Part shown: in pieces, positions 37,619 through 50,800 of the stretch
How positions within the stretch are numbered: position 1 is the stretch's first letter
Layout: every line of letters begins with the position of its first letter
Source: Ornithodoros turicata
Lineage: Eukaryota > Arthropoda > Arachnida > Ixodida > Argasidae
DNA length: 64,000 nt
Direction of reading: 5' to 3'
NCBI RefSeq assembly: GCF_037126465.1
Contig: NC_088201.1
Coordinates: 86,208,273-86,272,272, forward strand
Translations under genes and position numbers: made by a program
The notes under the pieces: generated by a model
Seen by the model: the letters and a program-made list of their open reading frames with translations, nothing else
Database searches by the model: none
What the model was told of the DNA's origin: nothing

Positions 37619-40600
37619 AAAAAACGCTCGTAGAAGGGACCACATCCATTTGACTTATAAACCACGCACGCACGCACTCACGCAGCTACACATTTGCGAA
37701 CTTGCCTAGGAGGAAATGAGAACTACACAGCGAATTTTGGCCTCACGCCAACTTCACGAGCTGCTCGGCGTGACGCCCTTTCCACTGCTCTGTACACCGA
37801 CGGACGACACCGGGGTGTCGTTCGCACGAGAGTTTTAATGCTGACGCATTGAGACGTGCGACAAAGTAAACGAAAATCAATGTCAATTCGGTCCACAGTG
37901 CATTCTGCACGTATCTGGAGGGCAGCTAGCCAGCTATTAGACTATAGGCCTAGGAAAATTGGTCTTTTGCAATCGCCTGCTTCTTGTTCAAGTAAGCAGG
38001 CAGTTCACATAAAATGACAGAAACTCGATGAATGTACCCACGTTAATATGTCCTCTGACCCGCTTTGTCTGTCATGTCTGTCAAAATGCCTTTTCCCAAA
38101 TGAGCGGAGTAGACGGCAAATCACGAGCGTATTGCCGGCTCAGTACACTTTTGAGGCTATTTCTTCTGGGCGTCATTGATACTATTAGACAAAGAGAAGT
38201 TCTGAGACACTTCCTCGTGAAATGCACGAAAACACGTACTTAAAGGAGCCCTGAGGTGACCTCCGTTTTTCGTTCTTTGTTGTTGTTTTTTTTGGGGGGG
38301 AGGGGGGCTACGGTCTGTTCCGGAACGAATGAAACGATATCCCTACTTTTCAAATCAAATATCCTCCACTCTTGGAAGCAGCGAACCGGAGGATGCAGGA
38401 AGGAGGAGGATATGTCGTGACGTATTTCCAGTGTTGCTCAATCTGTGGCTAAACCCCCAAGGGGGCTATGACAGAATAAGCGGGAATCTCGAAACCGCTC
38501 GAGAACATGGAAAAAAAAAAGAGAGAGAGAGAGCAAATGATGATCGTAGAGACGATGATCTACCCACTATTATGGGTCTGAAAAGAGCTCGTGGTAGTGA
38601 ACCCTGAGGTGTAACAAACAAGCTCACTTTGGTGACTAGGAACGGCCATACGCACAATAGACGCTGAATTTTAATTTGATGGTTAATATAGTGAGAGTGA
38701 ATCGGAGAGTAAATTCAGCGCCTGTTGTGCGCAGGACTTCGTGGGTTCAGACACTCCCATAGAAGTGGTTCATTACATCATGAACGCATTGTACTGGGCG
38801 CCAGAATACTGAGAAAAAGAGAATTATTCTTCTAAGTGTCGTACTCGGCGAGACACAAGCCCTCGAACACACTCCCGAGCAAAGCGCAGACATCACAGAT
38901 CTCAGAGTTGCGTCCATTCCCATTGACAGCCATAATGACGTGACTTCTCAAGCGCTACCTTATTGGCGGCGGCGAGGGCTGTGATGTCAGAGACACATGA
39001 GTTTCGGTGCTATCGGTACCCATTTTCTCAGCTTGTATTACCCCTTTCGCTGTGAAACCTTCAATGCAGGTTCACATCGGTACAAAGAACCGTCATTTAC
39101 GTTTATCAGGGATAACTTGGGATGACCTGTCCCAACCCATTTAATTGTACCGCTAAAATCGAAAACCTGAGGAAGGGGGTGGGGGGGGGGGGGGGGGACG
39201 CGACGCAACATATTATGGTTTTCATTGTTCGCAGGGGAGCAGAGTTTGAGAAGTACTATTCCTACCAGTAAGCCTATTCCTCTAGCATGTGACTCGTGAC
39301 GTACGCCGGCGCAACTCTAGCTGGTATAAGCGGCGCGTGAGTCCAGAAGAAAGAAACACAAAAAAAGGCGGCGGGGCCTTTTCAACGTCACACGAAGATC
39401 ATGGCGGCCGTCCACGGCTGTTTTCTCCGATTGTTTTGGAAATTATTGCGCACTGACAGTACACTGTTGTGTATTGTCAGTCAGATTATCAATCAAACAG
39501 TGTCATCATGTTAAATGTTGTTAGCTCATCGCTCTTTTAAACACGGCAAGAGCGTTGCCAGAGGAAGCAAAAAACGCAAAGGAAACCGAAACTAGGTACC
39601 AGAAAAGTCATTTATTAGGCGCAAAAAGCTTATAATACGCACAAATGTCCAAGTCAAAATTGGTATTTATAATCTAATGAAAGCACCGCTGAAGTGTTCC
39701 TTAGCCCATAATTGGTTCTTATGCATTAAATATGCCTGATAGGAGTGCAATGAAGAAAATACGCATTTTGCCTGATGATCCGGTCTCTAGTCATTACCGA
39801 AGTAAAGTGAAGGTCTACATCACTTGACTGCAGTTAATTTCCACTGAGCTTGCGAGATACTGTTTTTCTTTATCGAATAAAAATATATCCACGAACAAAA
39901 AGAATAGAGAAGCAACTTTGAATCAGCTAAATCATAAAAGACAGACAAATGACTCTACATGGTTTGTCTTAACATTTGCAAATTGCATTTGAATGCATTC
40001 GTTTTATTATGCCGTGCTATAACATAAATGTCTTTAAAATTAAGTGTAAACGTATACGTTTGTGATATCACGGAACATGACACGAAAAACAAGTGCATTT
40101 ATAGGGATTTGCGCTGCCGCATGAAAAAAGCCAGACATTTTTTTTTTTCTTTCTAAGAGGAGGTAGACATATCCCGTGCACGTAGACATAACCGGTTGAT
40201 ATGTCGCACCCTTAATGTCCACCTCCTCTTTTTTGCGAAATCCGCGAGTTTGAAAATTCGCGAAATTTACGGGAACGCGAATGTTTCGAGCAAGAGTTCA
40301 CATCTGGAAAACTGTGCTGCAAACGGAAATGTTATTCTCAGAATGGATTATAAGGGTCACTATAGTATGGATTCGAACTACTTTTCAGTAACATGGTTAC
40401 TGCAAAATGGATCGCATCCATGTTTAATGCAATATATGAAATCTCGGGCTTATCGTCAAGTAAGTAATCGAGCCGCGAATCCAGAATTCGCGAAAGAGAG
40501 TGTCCCTGAGTATGTGCCCTGTGCCCGCCTAGTGAAAAATTGTTGATTTTACAAAATATGTACGAGATGTTTGTCACAGCCATCGCAAAGAGAGGAGTTG

Positions 40601-41831
40601 GTCAATTGGGGCCTGTGATTCATGTGCTGAAATACGAACAATGCAAAAGCCTTATCGCCGGGAATATACAAATATCACGACAAACAGTAATAAACATATG
40701 TGGCTCTCAGTGACACATGATGCTTTAACTTGGAACCAATTTGCCATTCCTAAGTGTATGACAAACTACTAGCATGTCGAAGTACCTCTTCTGATACATG
40801 CCCTAAGGATTTCGGCATTCAGCAACATTACTGCAACAGTCGTACAACACCTTATGCTGACTGGGACCGCGTCTACTACGTCCTACCAGGTGATAACATA
40901 GGAAGTTACACTGTGATGCCATTTGCTGTCATGGACGGAATAGGCGGTATCGCAACCAAATCTTTTTATTTTCTTCTTTTTTTTTAAGAGCCAGTTTTAA
41001 CAGGTGTTTTTGTTTAGTTCAGCAGTAAGTGTTACCGATAAATGTTCCGCAAGAGTGATAAGCTGAAGGTTTGAAGTGGCCAACGCCACGCAGCTGATCT
41101 ATCATTTGACGGCTTTCTTTATCGTATATGGTTTTAGTATAGAGTACGTCTGCTTGACTAAAACTTCCTACACAGTTAAAACGGAACTTCACCGCATAAC
41201 ACCCCTCGGCGCAAGCTTCTGATTCATATCGTTCTGTCTCCTGATTAGCTGAAAATGGGATGATTCCGCTTAATTTGGATACTTCGCGTTTTGCATAATG
41301 TGTTCAGATTGGGCGAATCCATCCCACTTTCGAAAAATCAGTAGAGGCCACGATACCATTTGGGGTGATGGTTGCGTAAGCGTCGGGTAATATATTGTGA
41401 AGTCGTTTTAGTAGTGTAACGTGTGATACTAGACAACATCGCTCGCTGGCTTCCGGTGTGTGGGTCCCGTTTAGTGCTAGCGGTTATATGATGAAATGGA
41501 CGCGGCTTATTCGTGATGCCATACGACTTCCATTCCACTGCCGTTCGATTATACATCTTCTACCGTGGTGTAGGGTAATTTCTTTCGGAGGTAACGACGC
41601 GTCATTTCGCTCCGAGAAGCGGCTCGACCGACGCGGTACCCGAGTGGCTGAGTCTTTGCGGAATGTGCGACGAAGTCCACGTCGTACAACGCCCTGCCAC
41701 ATTATGCGCAGGAATGCCACAAGAACATCAAAAACGTAACAGGCGTCACCGCGTGACGACTTCACCGAGATCACAAGTTCTCAGGTAGCTGCAGGCAACG
41801 TGGTCACCCATCAACGACAAGAAGGCCGCCC
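37619..41831. other. Intergenic region upstream of peroxidase 2
   Basis: No gene recognised. It contains a second copy of the 8.2-kb repeat (38862-39141), a G17 run (39181-39197), a relative of 6370-6510 at about 39300-39440, and a short inverted pair of AGAGGAGGT.GACAT (about 40160 and 40215). No convincing TATA box or initiator was seen before 41832; the peroxidase 2 promoter should lie in the last few hundred bases. Confidence 0.5.
38862..39141 (+). repeat. Interspersed repeat, copy 2
   Basis: Direct-orientation relative of 8207-8500; see that entry. Shared blocks include TGCGTCCATTCCCATTG and GGGATGACCTGTC.CAACCC. Confidence 0.6.
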
Positions 41832-41842
41832 ATGTCGTTCAG
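41832..41842 (+). CDS. Peroxidase 2 first coding piece (start codon, 11 nt)
   Basis: ATGTCGTTCAG followed by GTACTA. The two leftover bases plus the first base of 42393 make Ser, giving MSFSQTLLL..., a hydrophobic leader. The sequence before ATG is CCGCCC. Chosen because it is in phase and completes a signal peptide; no transcript evidence. Confidence 0.5.
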
Positions 41843-44800
41843 GTACTACTGGATATTACGTAGCTATAATATTGCATGTGTGCTGCCTGCATCTGTAATA
41901 ATTGGAAACTGTGTGAATATCTCAATGAATATCTCTGTGAATATCTCAATTTTAATCATATACGCTGCCAGCCCGCGATTTATGAACGTTACGTTGCTGG
42001 AAAATCGTTCATAAATCGAAGGATTCATAAATTGTGGTTTGGAATGAGGAAGGCCAAGTGCATTATCCTGGAGGGCACCGATGACAAAGCGAGGGAATAG
42101 TAAATCGAAGTTTCATAAATTGACAGTTGACTATATAGCATGATGTACGTGGAATATTCTGTCGTTCTGATTTGTTCATTCCTGTTAATATTTATGTGGT
42201 ACGATTGACTTCTACGATTGTCTCGTTGAGTTAAGTTATGTTTGAGTTTAAAAAAAAAAAACGATTCCACTCTGGTTCATAATCTGTCGCTGTGCCTGGT
42301 GATGCGTAAATCTCAAGAGTTCGTGAACGGTTCTTTCGCTCAAATCAAGTTTCGTATAAAGTGCTAACTGTGGCTGTGGTTCTTCCTTCCAGCCAAACGC
42401 TCCTCCTTTGCTGGGCTTGCGCCCTTCCGTCTTCTTCACGGGAGGGCATTGCTGATAAACAAGCGTTCCTCCCACACCGAATGTCGTGGAGTTTAGACGA
42501 AGCTGGCCAGCGAAATCTATCCTTCCAAGGTGAGGATGATATTTTTTTTTATCGTTGTTCGTTGACCACGCGAACACGTAATTGCTGGTGAAAAATAACA
42601 TGTACCACAACCAGGGATCGGAACCGAAATTGAACCTGAACCGAAAACCGCAAAAAACCCGTATTTTCGCTGAACCGGAACTGAACCGAACCACAATATT
42701 GTTTTCCCGCGTTGAACCGAACCGGAACTGAATCATTATAAATTTAATCGGTTACCGGTTCGCGAAACGGTTCAGACGAAATGTGCGTTGTGAGAGATCG
42801 GAACTACGATTTACAGTGCGGATTCACCACCACCACCACCCTACGCGAATTGTGTCGACCATCAACCCCAAGTTTTCATTTTGGGCTGTGAAACTAACGG
42901 CCAGTCCATGAGCGGATTGTAACCGGGTTTATCGATGAGTGAACATAGATAGTACAGTATGCTACCGTAACGTTGCGCCTGAAATGCAGATCTGTAACAC
43001 ATATAGTGTTGAGGTGTCACCTCATCATCAGGACACATCTCATCCTGCCCATTGTGCCTTGGGGTAGTTGGCCGTACCATGTGGCGAATTTCCCCATTCC
43101 TCATCATTAATCTATCTGTTCTTGGTGTTGTTGAGGTGAACCACTGCTGTGTCGGCAACAACAACAACAAAAGTACATTTCTGTTATTTGAGAATCGTAA
43201 GGATGTGCTTGCCTTTAACCCATGACAATCTGCTCAAGATTCACTTTCCTGAACCGGTTTGAACCCATATTTTGCGCTGCTGCGGAGCTGAACCCGAACC
43301 GAACAAAAAAAAAAAAAAACTGTTCCGATCCCTGACCACAACTGAACTCTGTCGGACTTGCTGTAATTTCCGTTGTATCACGTGTATGTACAGTACCGCC
43401 CTAAACAGTATTCATGGTATCTAAGCTCGACATCACCATGCATGTCGCGTCTGTCCACTGCTAGTTTTTCTTTTTTTTTCTTGTTGGCGCCACACAGCAA
43501 CTGACAACTGGCTGTGAGCCGCATTATTGTGTATTAGTGCTCTCGATATTGGTGCTCGCATGGTGTGCATTTGTTTCTTTTTTCTTTTCTTTTTTTTTTT
43601 GCAGGCGAAAGGATATACGGAGGCTATACCCGAGAACCTACTTCTGCTTCGATAAGGTCTGCAAGCGTAGCGTCGTTCTTTGAAGAAAACGCCAGAGCAC
43701 TCGTATCATGTGGGTGAGGCAAACAAAAATTCTCGTGTCATATCTGCAGTGTGAAATATGTGCTACTGTAGATCCCTTCGCCACGAGGTGTACCTACTAC
43801 ACTACTGAGCCTGTGGTGATAGGCGTCGTTACAGAGCGGTCCTCCTACAGTCTTTTGAAGTTCGGTGGAAATGTAACAATATAAAGAGTGAAAACCGGAG
43901 CAGTCGGTGACGGTTAACCACGGTATAATCAGCGCCCCTAACAGGTCTCTTTTTCAGCAGACTTAGCCACCATCATCATTATGGCTAGCTGAACAATCGT
44001 GCACATCAAGTACGAAAACAAACCTAAACAAAAAAAAAAAAAACGTTGAGATGTGTGGGACCGTATTCGCAGTAACCCCGTACATCATGTAATATAAACT
44101 AAAATAATCGTTAAACAGTGCAACTTTCTCTTGTGCCGAGTCAGTCAGTCAGTCAGTCACCTGCAGAAGTTACACTTCTGACTTGTCACCTCATTATCTC
44201 TTGGAAAGTAAGCTAGATGGTAGTCGACGAAGTTATACGCCTTGCAACTACTCGTTGTGCGTTAATCGTCGCATTCGGGACCGTCAAGATCCTCCTGCTG
44301 AATCATGGCGCTTCTTTATGAGATACGTGGTGTCCTTCTGGAGACTTATCCTGTCTCACAGAGGCTGGGCAAAGGACTCTTTGTTCTATGTCCTTCAACC
44401 TCTACTTGCGAGTCCGACTGATTGATGAGTTCCGGCTTACTTAAACTTGGAAGCATGTGTCGACTCAATTATATGAAATTACCAGCAGCATGCATTACGG
44501 TGTTGTTAGAATACGTAGAAGTTGTAGTTCCCGCGCGTTATCAATCAGGACATGCTGTAAGCTCTGCATATTGTGAGTGTCGTGATTCTCATGGTATAAG
44601 GACGTGTATCAGATACGTTTATACATAGCTCACCTTCAACATTTAATGCATCTAATCATTTCGTAAACATTCGAATGTAGAGCATCTTACGCTCATTGCT
44701 GCTAATAGTTCACACTCACATTTCAAACTGAATATGCAGCACTTCTTGCCGGTGTATCGGTGTATGACAGCATCACATTGCTCTGCTAGAACAGCTTATT

Positions 44801-47800
44801 TATAGTTAACCCGTGCGTCAATACCTGGTCGCAATCTCAGAACCTCTTTTCCGAGCAGTGTTCTCCCTTTGATCTCTGTTAGCCTTATACTCATGCTCTT
44901 TGCTGCACAGTGTGTCTTCATGGCCATGGGGGTGTCCTCTTCTGACCTGGACGCGTGCATTACCTGCACTGCACGAAGTGTGCTCGGCGGAGAAGGTTGC
45001 ATGCAATGCAACATCCCCATACCGGACAGCTGACGGCATGTGCAACAATTTGGTGCACGAGGAATGGGGACGTGCAGGCTCCTGTCTGAGACGCGTTCTT
45101 CCTCCGGACTACGCAGATGGTAAGGTCCCTGGACACTAACACTAATTACTGTGACTAAGACTAATAAGTGATAAAGAGATAAATAAAAAGACGCTGTTGG
45201 TGGTACTTGAATACTGTAGACCGTGCGCTTTGGCGTTCGATTGTACAAGGAACAACACAGAGATGTATATTTATTTCATTTCACTTCGTTTATTGAGACC
45301 ATTAAAGTCCCGGAGGCATTACATAAAAGGGGGGGGTTCAAAATAGTTATACAAGAACGAAGCAAAACATGAAATAACAACTTCGAGGCAGCGGATTGCC
45401 AGGTAGACCACATCGGTAGTTACAACAGAAGAATATGTAATACAAGTTATAGCAAACAACAATGCAAGTTCTATATTATTTATGAAGACTGGCTACAATA
45501 AATATGATAAGAACGAAACATGAATAGCTGGAAAGTATACGTGCATGTGTGGGTAGATATCGTGTTTCCCTTTCGAAAAGCACGAGAAAGGGCGATTCGT
45601 CCCTATTCATGCATCTTTGGATGTGTATTCCAAGAGAATTGCAACGGTTTCTTTTGTCTTCAGCGATTCATTTCATACCAGCGTGTTTTGGAATAATTGA
45701 AATGATGTGGCCATCATCTGAAATTTCGAAAGCCAGCCATTACTTCTACATTCAGCAGCTGGGTGCATTCACTTCCTGTTGCTTGTTACGTCTTGATACT
45801 TCGGTTATTCAGTTTTGTGAGCCGGATCTTGACTTCGTCCTTGGTGCCATTATGAGACGAAACGATAGGCGCTACATGGGAAACCTGCGAAGGCCGGTAT
45901 TTCTATAAAAATACATTATCTGTCTTTCCACTAAACTATGACACTTCAGCAGTTACGGGCAAAGTACCAGGAAAAGTAGTACTTCACGTAAGATATTAAG
46001 CAGGGAAGGGTAACGGTAATGGTAACAGAAACAGAAATGGTATATTACCGAAATTGGAGATGGTAACGCATACTACGGTCTTCCATTATCGGAAACAGAA
46101 ACGGAAACGAAAATTATCATCCGGTATAGAATTCGAGTGATGGCTATTCCTGTTGTGCGATGACATTTGAGTGACTTTTTATTTTATTTTTGTATTTTGA
46201 TGACTCTATTCCCTGTAATGCTCTAAATGCTACACGTGAGCGTGGATATTGGATCTCGAGGATGCATCCCTTGCTTACCTCGTCCCAGTCCTCGTAACTT
46301 CATGATATCAACACATGATTATACTCCACCATAGCACGAGGATGACAGCCTACGATTTTTAGTTCGTTGTTTTTTACTTTTTTTTTTTCATTGTACCGTG
46401 GCCATGGCAGTATTATTTAGTACCGAGAGTGTCCGCTTATGAATGCGACATTGGATGAAGGCTACGTCCATCTTGAGTTGCTGAACTCAGAGTGAGTGAA
46501 GACTGAAGATATGTTACTACATTTAAAAAAAATCTTGCAAGATGTGCGCATCCCAACGACGTAAACTTACTTGTGTAGCGTTTACGCGTGACACAGAAGC
46601 AGCACTTGGGCGAAACAGGGTGCTGGACACAGAGCTGGACTGACTGCCCTCCCGCAGCTCGTAACAGCTGTTACGGAGCTGCGGTCAGCTGTTACAGAGA
46701 TGGAAAGGCTAGCCTTTCTATTACCGGAAACGTAACAGAAACGAAATTGAAAGGCTGGTATCAGAAACGGATAACGGAAACGAAAATATAGCAGTAACGA
46801 AAATAGAAACGGTAACGAAAATACGTCCGTTACCCTTCCCTGGTATTAAGTACTTGCTAAAATATGTACTTTAAATCCAGTAAAACTCCTGCCATTGCTA
46901 AATACTTTAAGTAAAGCATAAAGTAGTGAGAAGTACTTGAAGCACTTATTACGTACTCTCAAATACAACAGGTTAATATGCACATACATATGTTGAAATG
47001 TAACCTCTCAGACAAACCAAACACGGGCGCTATATGGATGAGAAAACAACGTGGAAGAGCACGTTGAGGCTTGCCAATATATCGGCTCCTCCGACTGGCT
47101 AAAAGGATAGCTGTGGGCTAGCAAGGCTCACAGAATACTTCAAGTACCGCATTGGAAAGTACGGCAAACTATACTCCATGCAAAGTACAAAGCATAAATC
47201 AGCAGAATTACTTCACGTGAAGCGAAAGTAACCCCCCAAAGTACCTTAAGTACTACGTAACTACAGAGTATTTCAAGTACTGCCCATCACTGCATTTCAG
47301 GCATCAGCGAACCACGCATGGCAAAGTCTGGCCACCCGCTGCCGAACCCGAGAAGGATTTCCTTTCTTCTACACACAAATACGAGCGTGCCCTCAATAAC
47401 TACTACGCACTTGCTGATGCAGTTTGGTCAGTTCCTGGATCACGACATTGCTCTCGCACCACAGCAGGCGAATACCATGGGTAAGATAATGGATTAACGG
47501 ATTGTACAGGGGGACCTGGTACGTGCACATGATGAGAGAACTGCAGCAAAAAGACTAGCACACGGGATAATAAACGATGTAGATAGGACGACTGCAGACT
47601 CGCAGCTGAACCTTTACTTGACACACTGACTTATATGATAAACACTAACGGATCGCTTCCGCTAGCGGCACGTGCTCTCCCACTTTTGAGGATATTTCTA
47701 TCACTGCTAAGCACAGAGAACAATCTGTCCGTGAAATCACTGAGGCACATAACATCCTCGCTCATGGGTAGCGTTCTATCAGTTCACCTTCTATCACCTA

Positions 47801-50800
47801 ACTAACTTGTAGGTCGACTATCTTGGCCCGCTTTGACACACGCGCCACTGGGACTATGTAAGAAAATCTCCCAAAGTGCTATGGTTCAGCGCCACGCAAA
47901 ATCTTTATGTTCCTTGTATTCCGGTGTTGGGAAGCTCACTCTAGCAGGAACAATCCGCCAGTATTTTCATATAAGTCAACCCATCTGTCACATAAATTTT
48001 TAGTTGCGAGCCTGCCGTCGCCCTATCTTCGTAGTTCATTAACACGTGCCCTAGTCTTTTACTGCAGTTCTTTCACCATGTAAGGTAATTTTTTTCAAGT
48101 TTTGAAGTAATTTGATTTGGCGTTTGTTGCCCGCCCTGGAATTGCTTATAAGTAATATTAATTCCTATTCAATAGCCCCCGTTTGCTTCTACGAACCTTA
48201 TTGTCTAGTAAGAAAGGAAGCATATGGAATTGATGGCTATTGACATCAATGAGTAAACGTCCCTCACTCAAATGTCACACTGTGGGTTCTCGTTGACTTG
48301 GTTCTAGACCGTCAAATGCGCTTGGACTGCTGCTCTCCCGATGTGAAAAATGGCCCTGATTGCTATTCCATCGATATTCCACCAGAAGATCCCTTCTACA
48401 CTCACTTCGGCGAAACGTGTATGCCCTTCGTCCGCTCGGCGCCCTGCACACGTTGTGTGCTAGGTGAGTCAGTGTAACATTCCTGAGACACTAACATCAA
48501 CTTCATTCTCATATCTCTCACATAATGTTTACTCATGTAATGGGGAAGGGCACTGCGCCCCAGCGGTAAATCACCGCATGTCATAGTCAGGATTTATCTA
48601 TTGTTGTTCTTGTTCCTGGGAGAGTGTGAAAAAAAAAAAAAAACAGCGTTCTGGCAAAACGAAACGTCGCAAAAAATAGCAGAGTCGTATCTAGGGCAGT
48701 GCAGTCTACTGTTCCGAAGGGCGAACGAAGCAATACACATAACTACATGAACGCGAAACAAGTCGTAGAAACATACACGAGTATTTCCTGTACTGCTATG
48801 TATCAGTACGTTATGATCCCGTTATGTGTGTGTTTAAATAAAATAATGTGTTTAATTAAAATATCGGTGTACCACGGATGCACAGTGGCATAACTGATGT
48901 CACGCGACTTCTTTAAAGCCGAGGGCTCAAAGCTGGAAGTTCGAACAACTTAACAAGGGTAGGGTTTGGAATGTGAAGAGAAGGGAAAGTTACAAACTGG
49001 CCTCTGAAGAGGGTCAAACGGCAAGTGGACACCCAGCGGCAGAGAGTCAGCATAAATATTGAGGACATTGGGAGACAGACGTCAGAAGTTGCAGATGAAA
49101 ACCTCTCACGATTTTTACGCTGGAAGTCATTTGCAAGGCCAGATTCTGAAATTATTTTCTTAAAGGGTTCGCGAAACGTCAACTCAGGTTATCTGGGATA
49201 AATGTAAAAAACGGTTCCTGGCACCGATGACAACCTGCATTCCAAGTTTTACAGCGGAGAGGATAGTAGACGCGTAGAAAATTGGCACCGCGAACACCGA
49301 AGCTCAACCGGCTCTGACATTACGGCACGCGTCGCTGCCACGTGAACGTGGCCACGTGACACACACATTCTAAATTGTAGAAAACGAGTTTATTTAAAGC
49401 GATACAGTCTTGCACTTTGTTTAGTTTTCGCAGAATAAATGCAGATATCATGTTTTTTTTTTTGTTTTTTTTTTTAATGAAGTCTTGCGAAGTGCTGGCG
49501 CCCCAATTGATACTACCGTGGCGACACACTTGTCGTAGGTGCGAAGCTCTCCCGGGTGTCCCGCACCTAACGATACGCAGAATAATAATTCTTTATTCTC
49601 AGTATATTCGAGTGTAGTACAATGAGTGCATGATGCAATAAACCACATCTATCAACGTGTCACAACCCCTTTAAAGTCTGTGTTGAAATCATGCTCAGAG
49701 AGACGAAAACTGGTAGACACAGGAGTAGGCAACTTATTTACAATGTCACCTTTATGTCCGTAAAAAGCACGGGCTTACGAAAGCTTGTTCTATTAAATTC
49801 GTTAATTAATTGTGTGTAATTTCTTTAAAGTCACGTAATGGTAGGGTTAATAAATAAATTATGCTCCAAAATAAGCTCAGGTACATGGCAAGCACCGTAT
49901 ATCATCGAAAAACAAGGATATGCGTCGTCAGAGTACCAGGCGTGAACTCTCAATTGACTTCTTGGGTTACGTCTGTCGTATTCGACGAACGACCTTCTGT
50001 AGCTGATGCAGGTTTCTATAACTGGCCGTCCATCTTTCATCTGGCCTATGCAGCCAACTCTGTACGTTGCTTACAAAATGCGACCCCATAGTTGAGGATA
50101 GTAGAGATTTTTAAAAACCGTCAGCGCACCCCTGGGGGGAGGGGGGAGAGTCTTCGACTTCCTGTACGTCTTGGGAATGGGACCAGGGATTGGAACCGCT
50201 ATTACTGGGGTTTCAGTTGAGGTTCGGATTTAGAACGCAAAACATAGAGGTTCGAACCAGTTCACAAATGCTAAAAGTTTTAATGTACTAAAGCGCAGTG
50301 CAAGCTAACACGTGTAGTACGGTGGCACGATTGCCCGAAACACTACATTTATGACAACAGGGTGTCAGTACTTGCTGAAAAATAAATAAATGTAGGAGTG
50401 AGACAAATTGGAAGAAAAGACAGGTAATTTTACCGAGTGGTTCTTGCCTTTATGCACGCTCGTAATTCAGGATGAATCAAGCAAGTCGTTATTTGTTTTA
50501 ACTTTCTGGGGAACTGTACACTTTCACGAACGAGATCTCGTGGCAGGTGAGTCAGTGCATTGCGTTACATTCATACTTGGATTGCTGAACAATGGAAACT
50601 GCTTATTACGTCAAACGTTTCACGCAAGGTACCCAAAAATCCAAAACCACAATAAATTGCCATATCTATAGTCAGGACACTTGGTGCACTGAAAGGAAAC
50701 CGTTGTCACATTAAAGCAGTTTATGTGCGGTTTTGCTCGTGAATTCGCCGAATAAAAGCCTCGAAATAAGACTTTCAACTCTGGAACCATTTGAAGTCCG

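Noticed and set aside
38230..38610. Possible MITE with CCCTGAGGTG at both ends
   Set aside because: The two matches are in direct, not inverted, orientation, so terminal structure is not supported.
40196..40546. 116-codon open frame upstream of peroxidase 2
   Set aside because: It lies over repeat-like AT-rich sequence and has no leader or domain; it does not join in phase to the peroxidase exons.
41620..41660. tRNA-like string GGTACCCGAGTGGCTGAG
   Set aside because: It resembles an A box, but no B box, acceptor pairing or terminator follows.
45549..45908. 119-codon open frame in the intron before exon 5 of peroxidase 2
   Set aside because: No similarity to a known domain and no splice signals linking it to the gene; using it would break the phase between 45119 and 47301.
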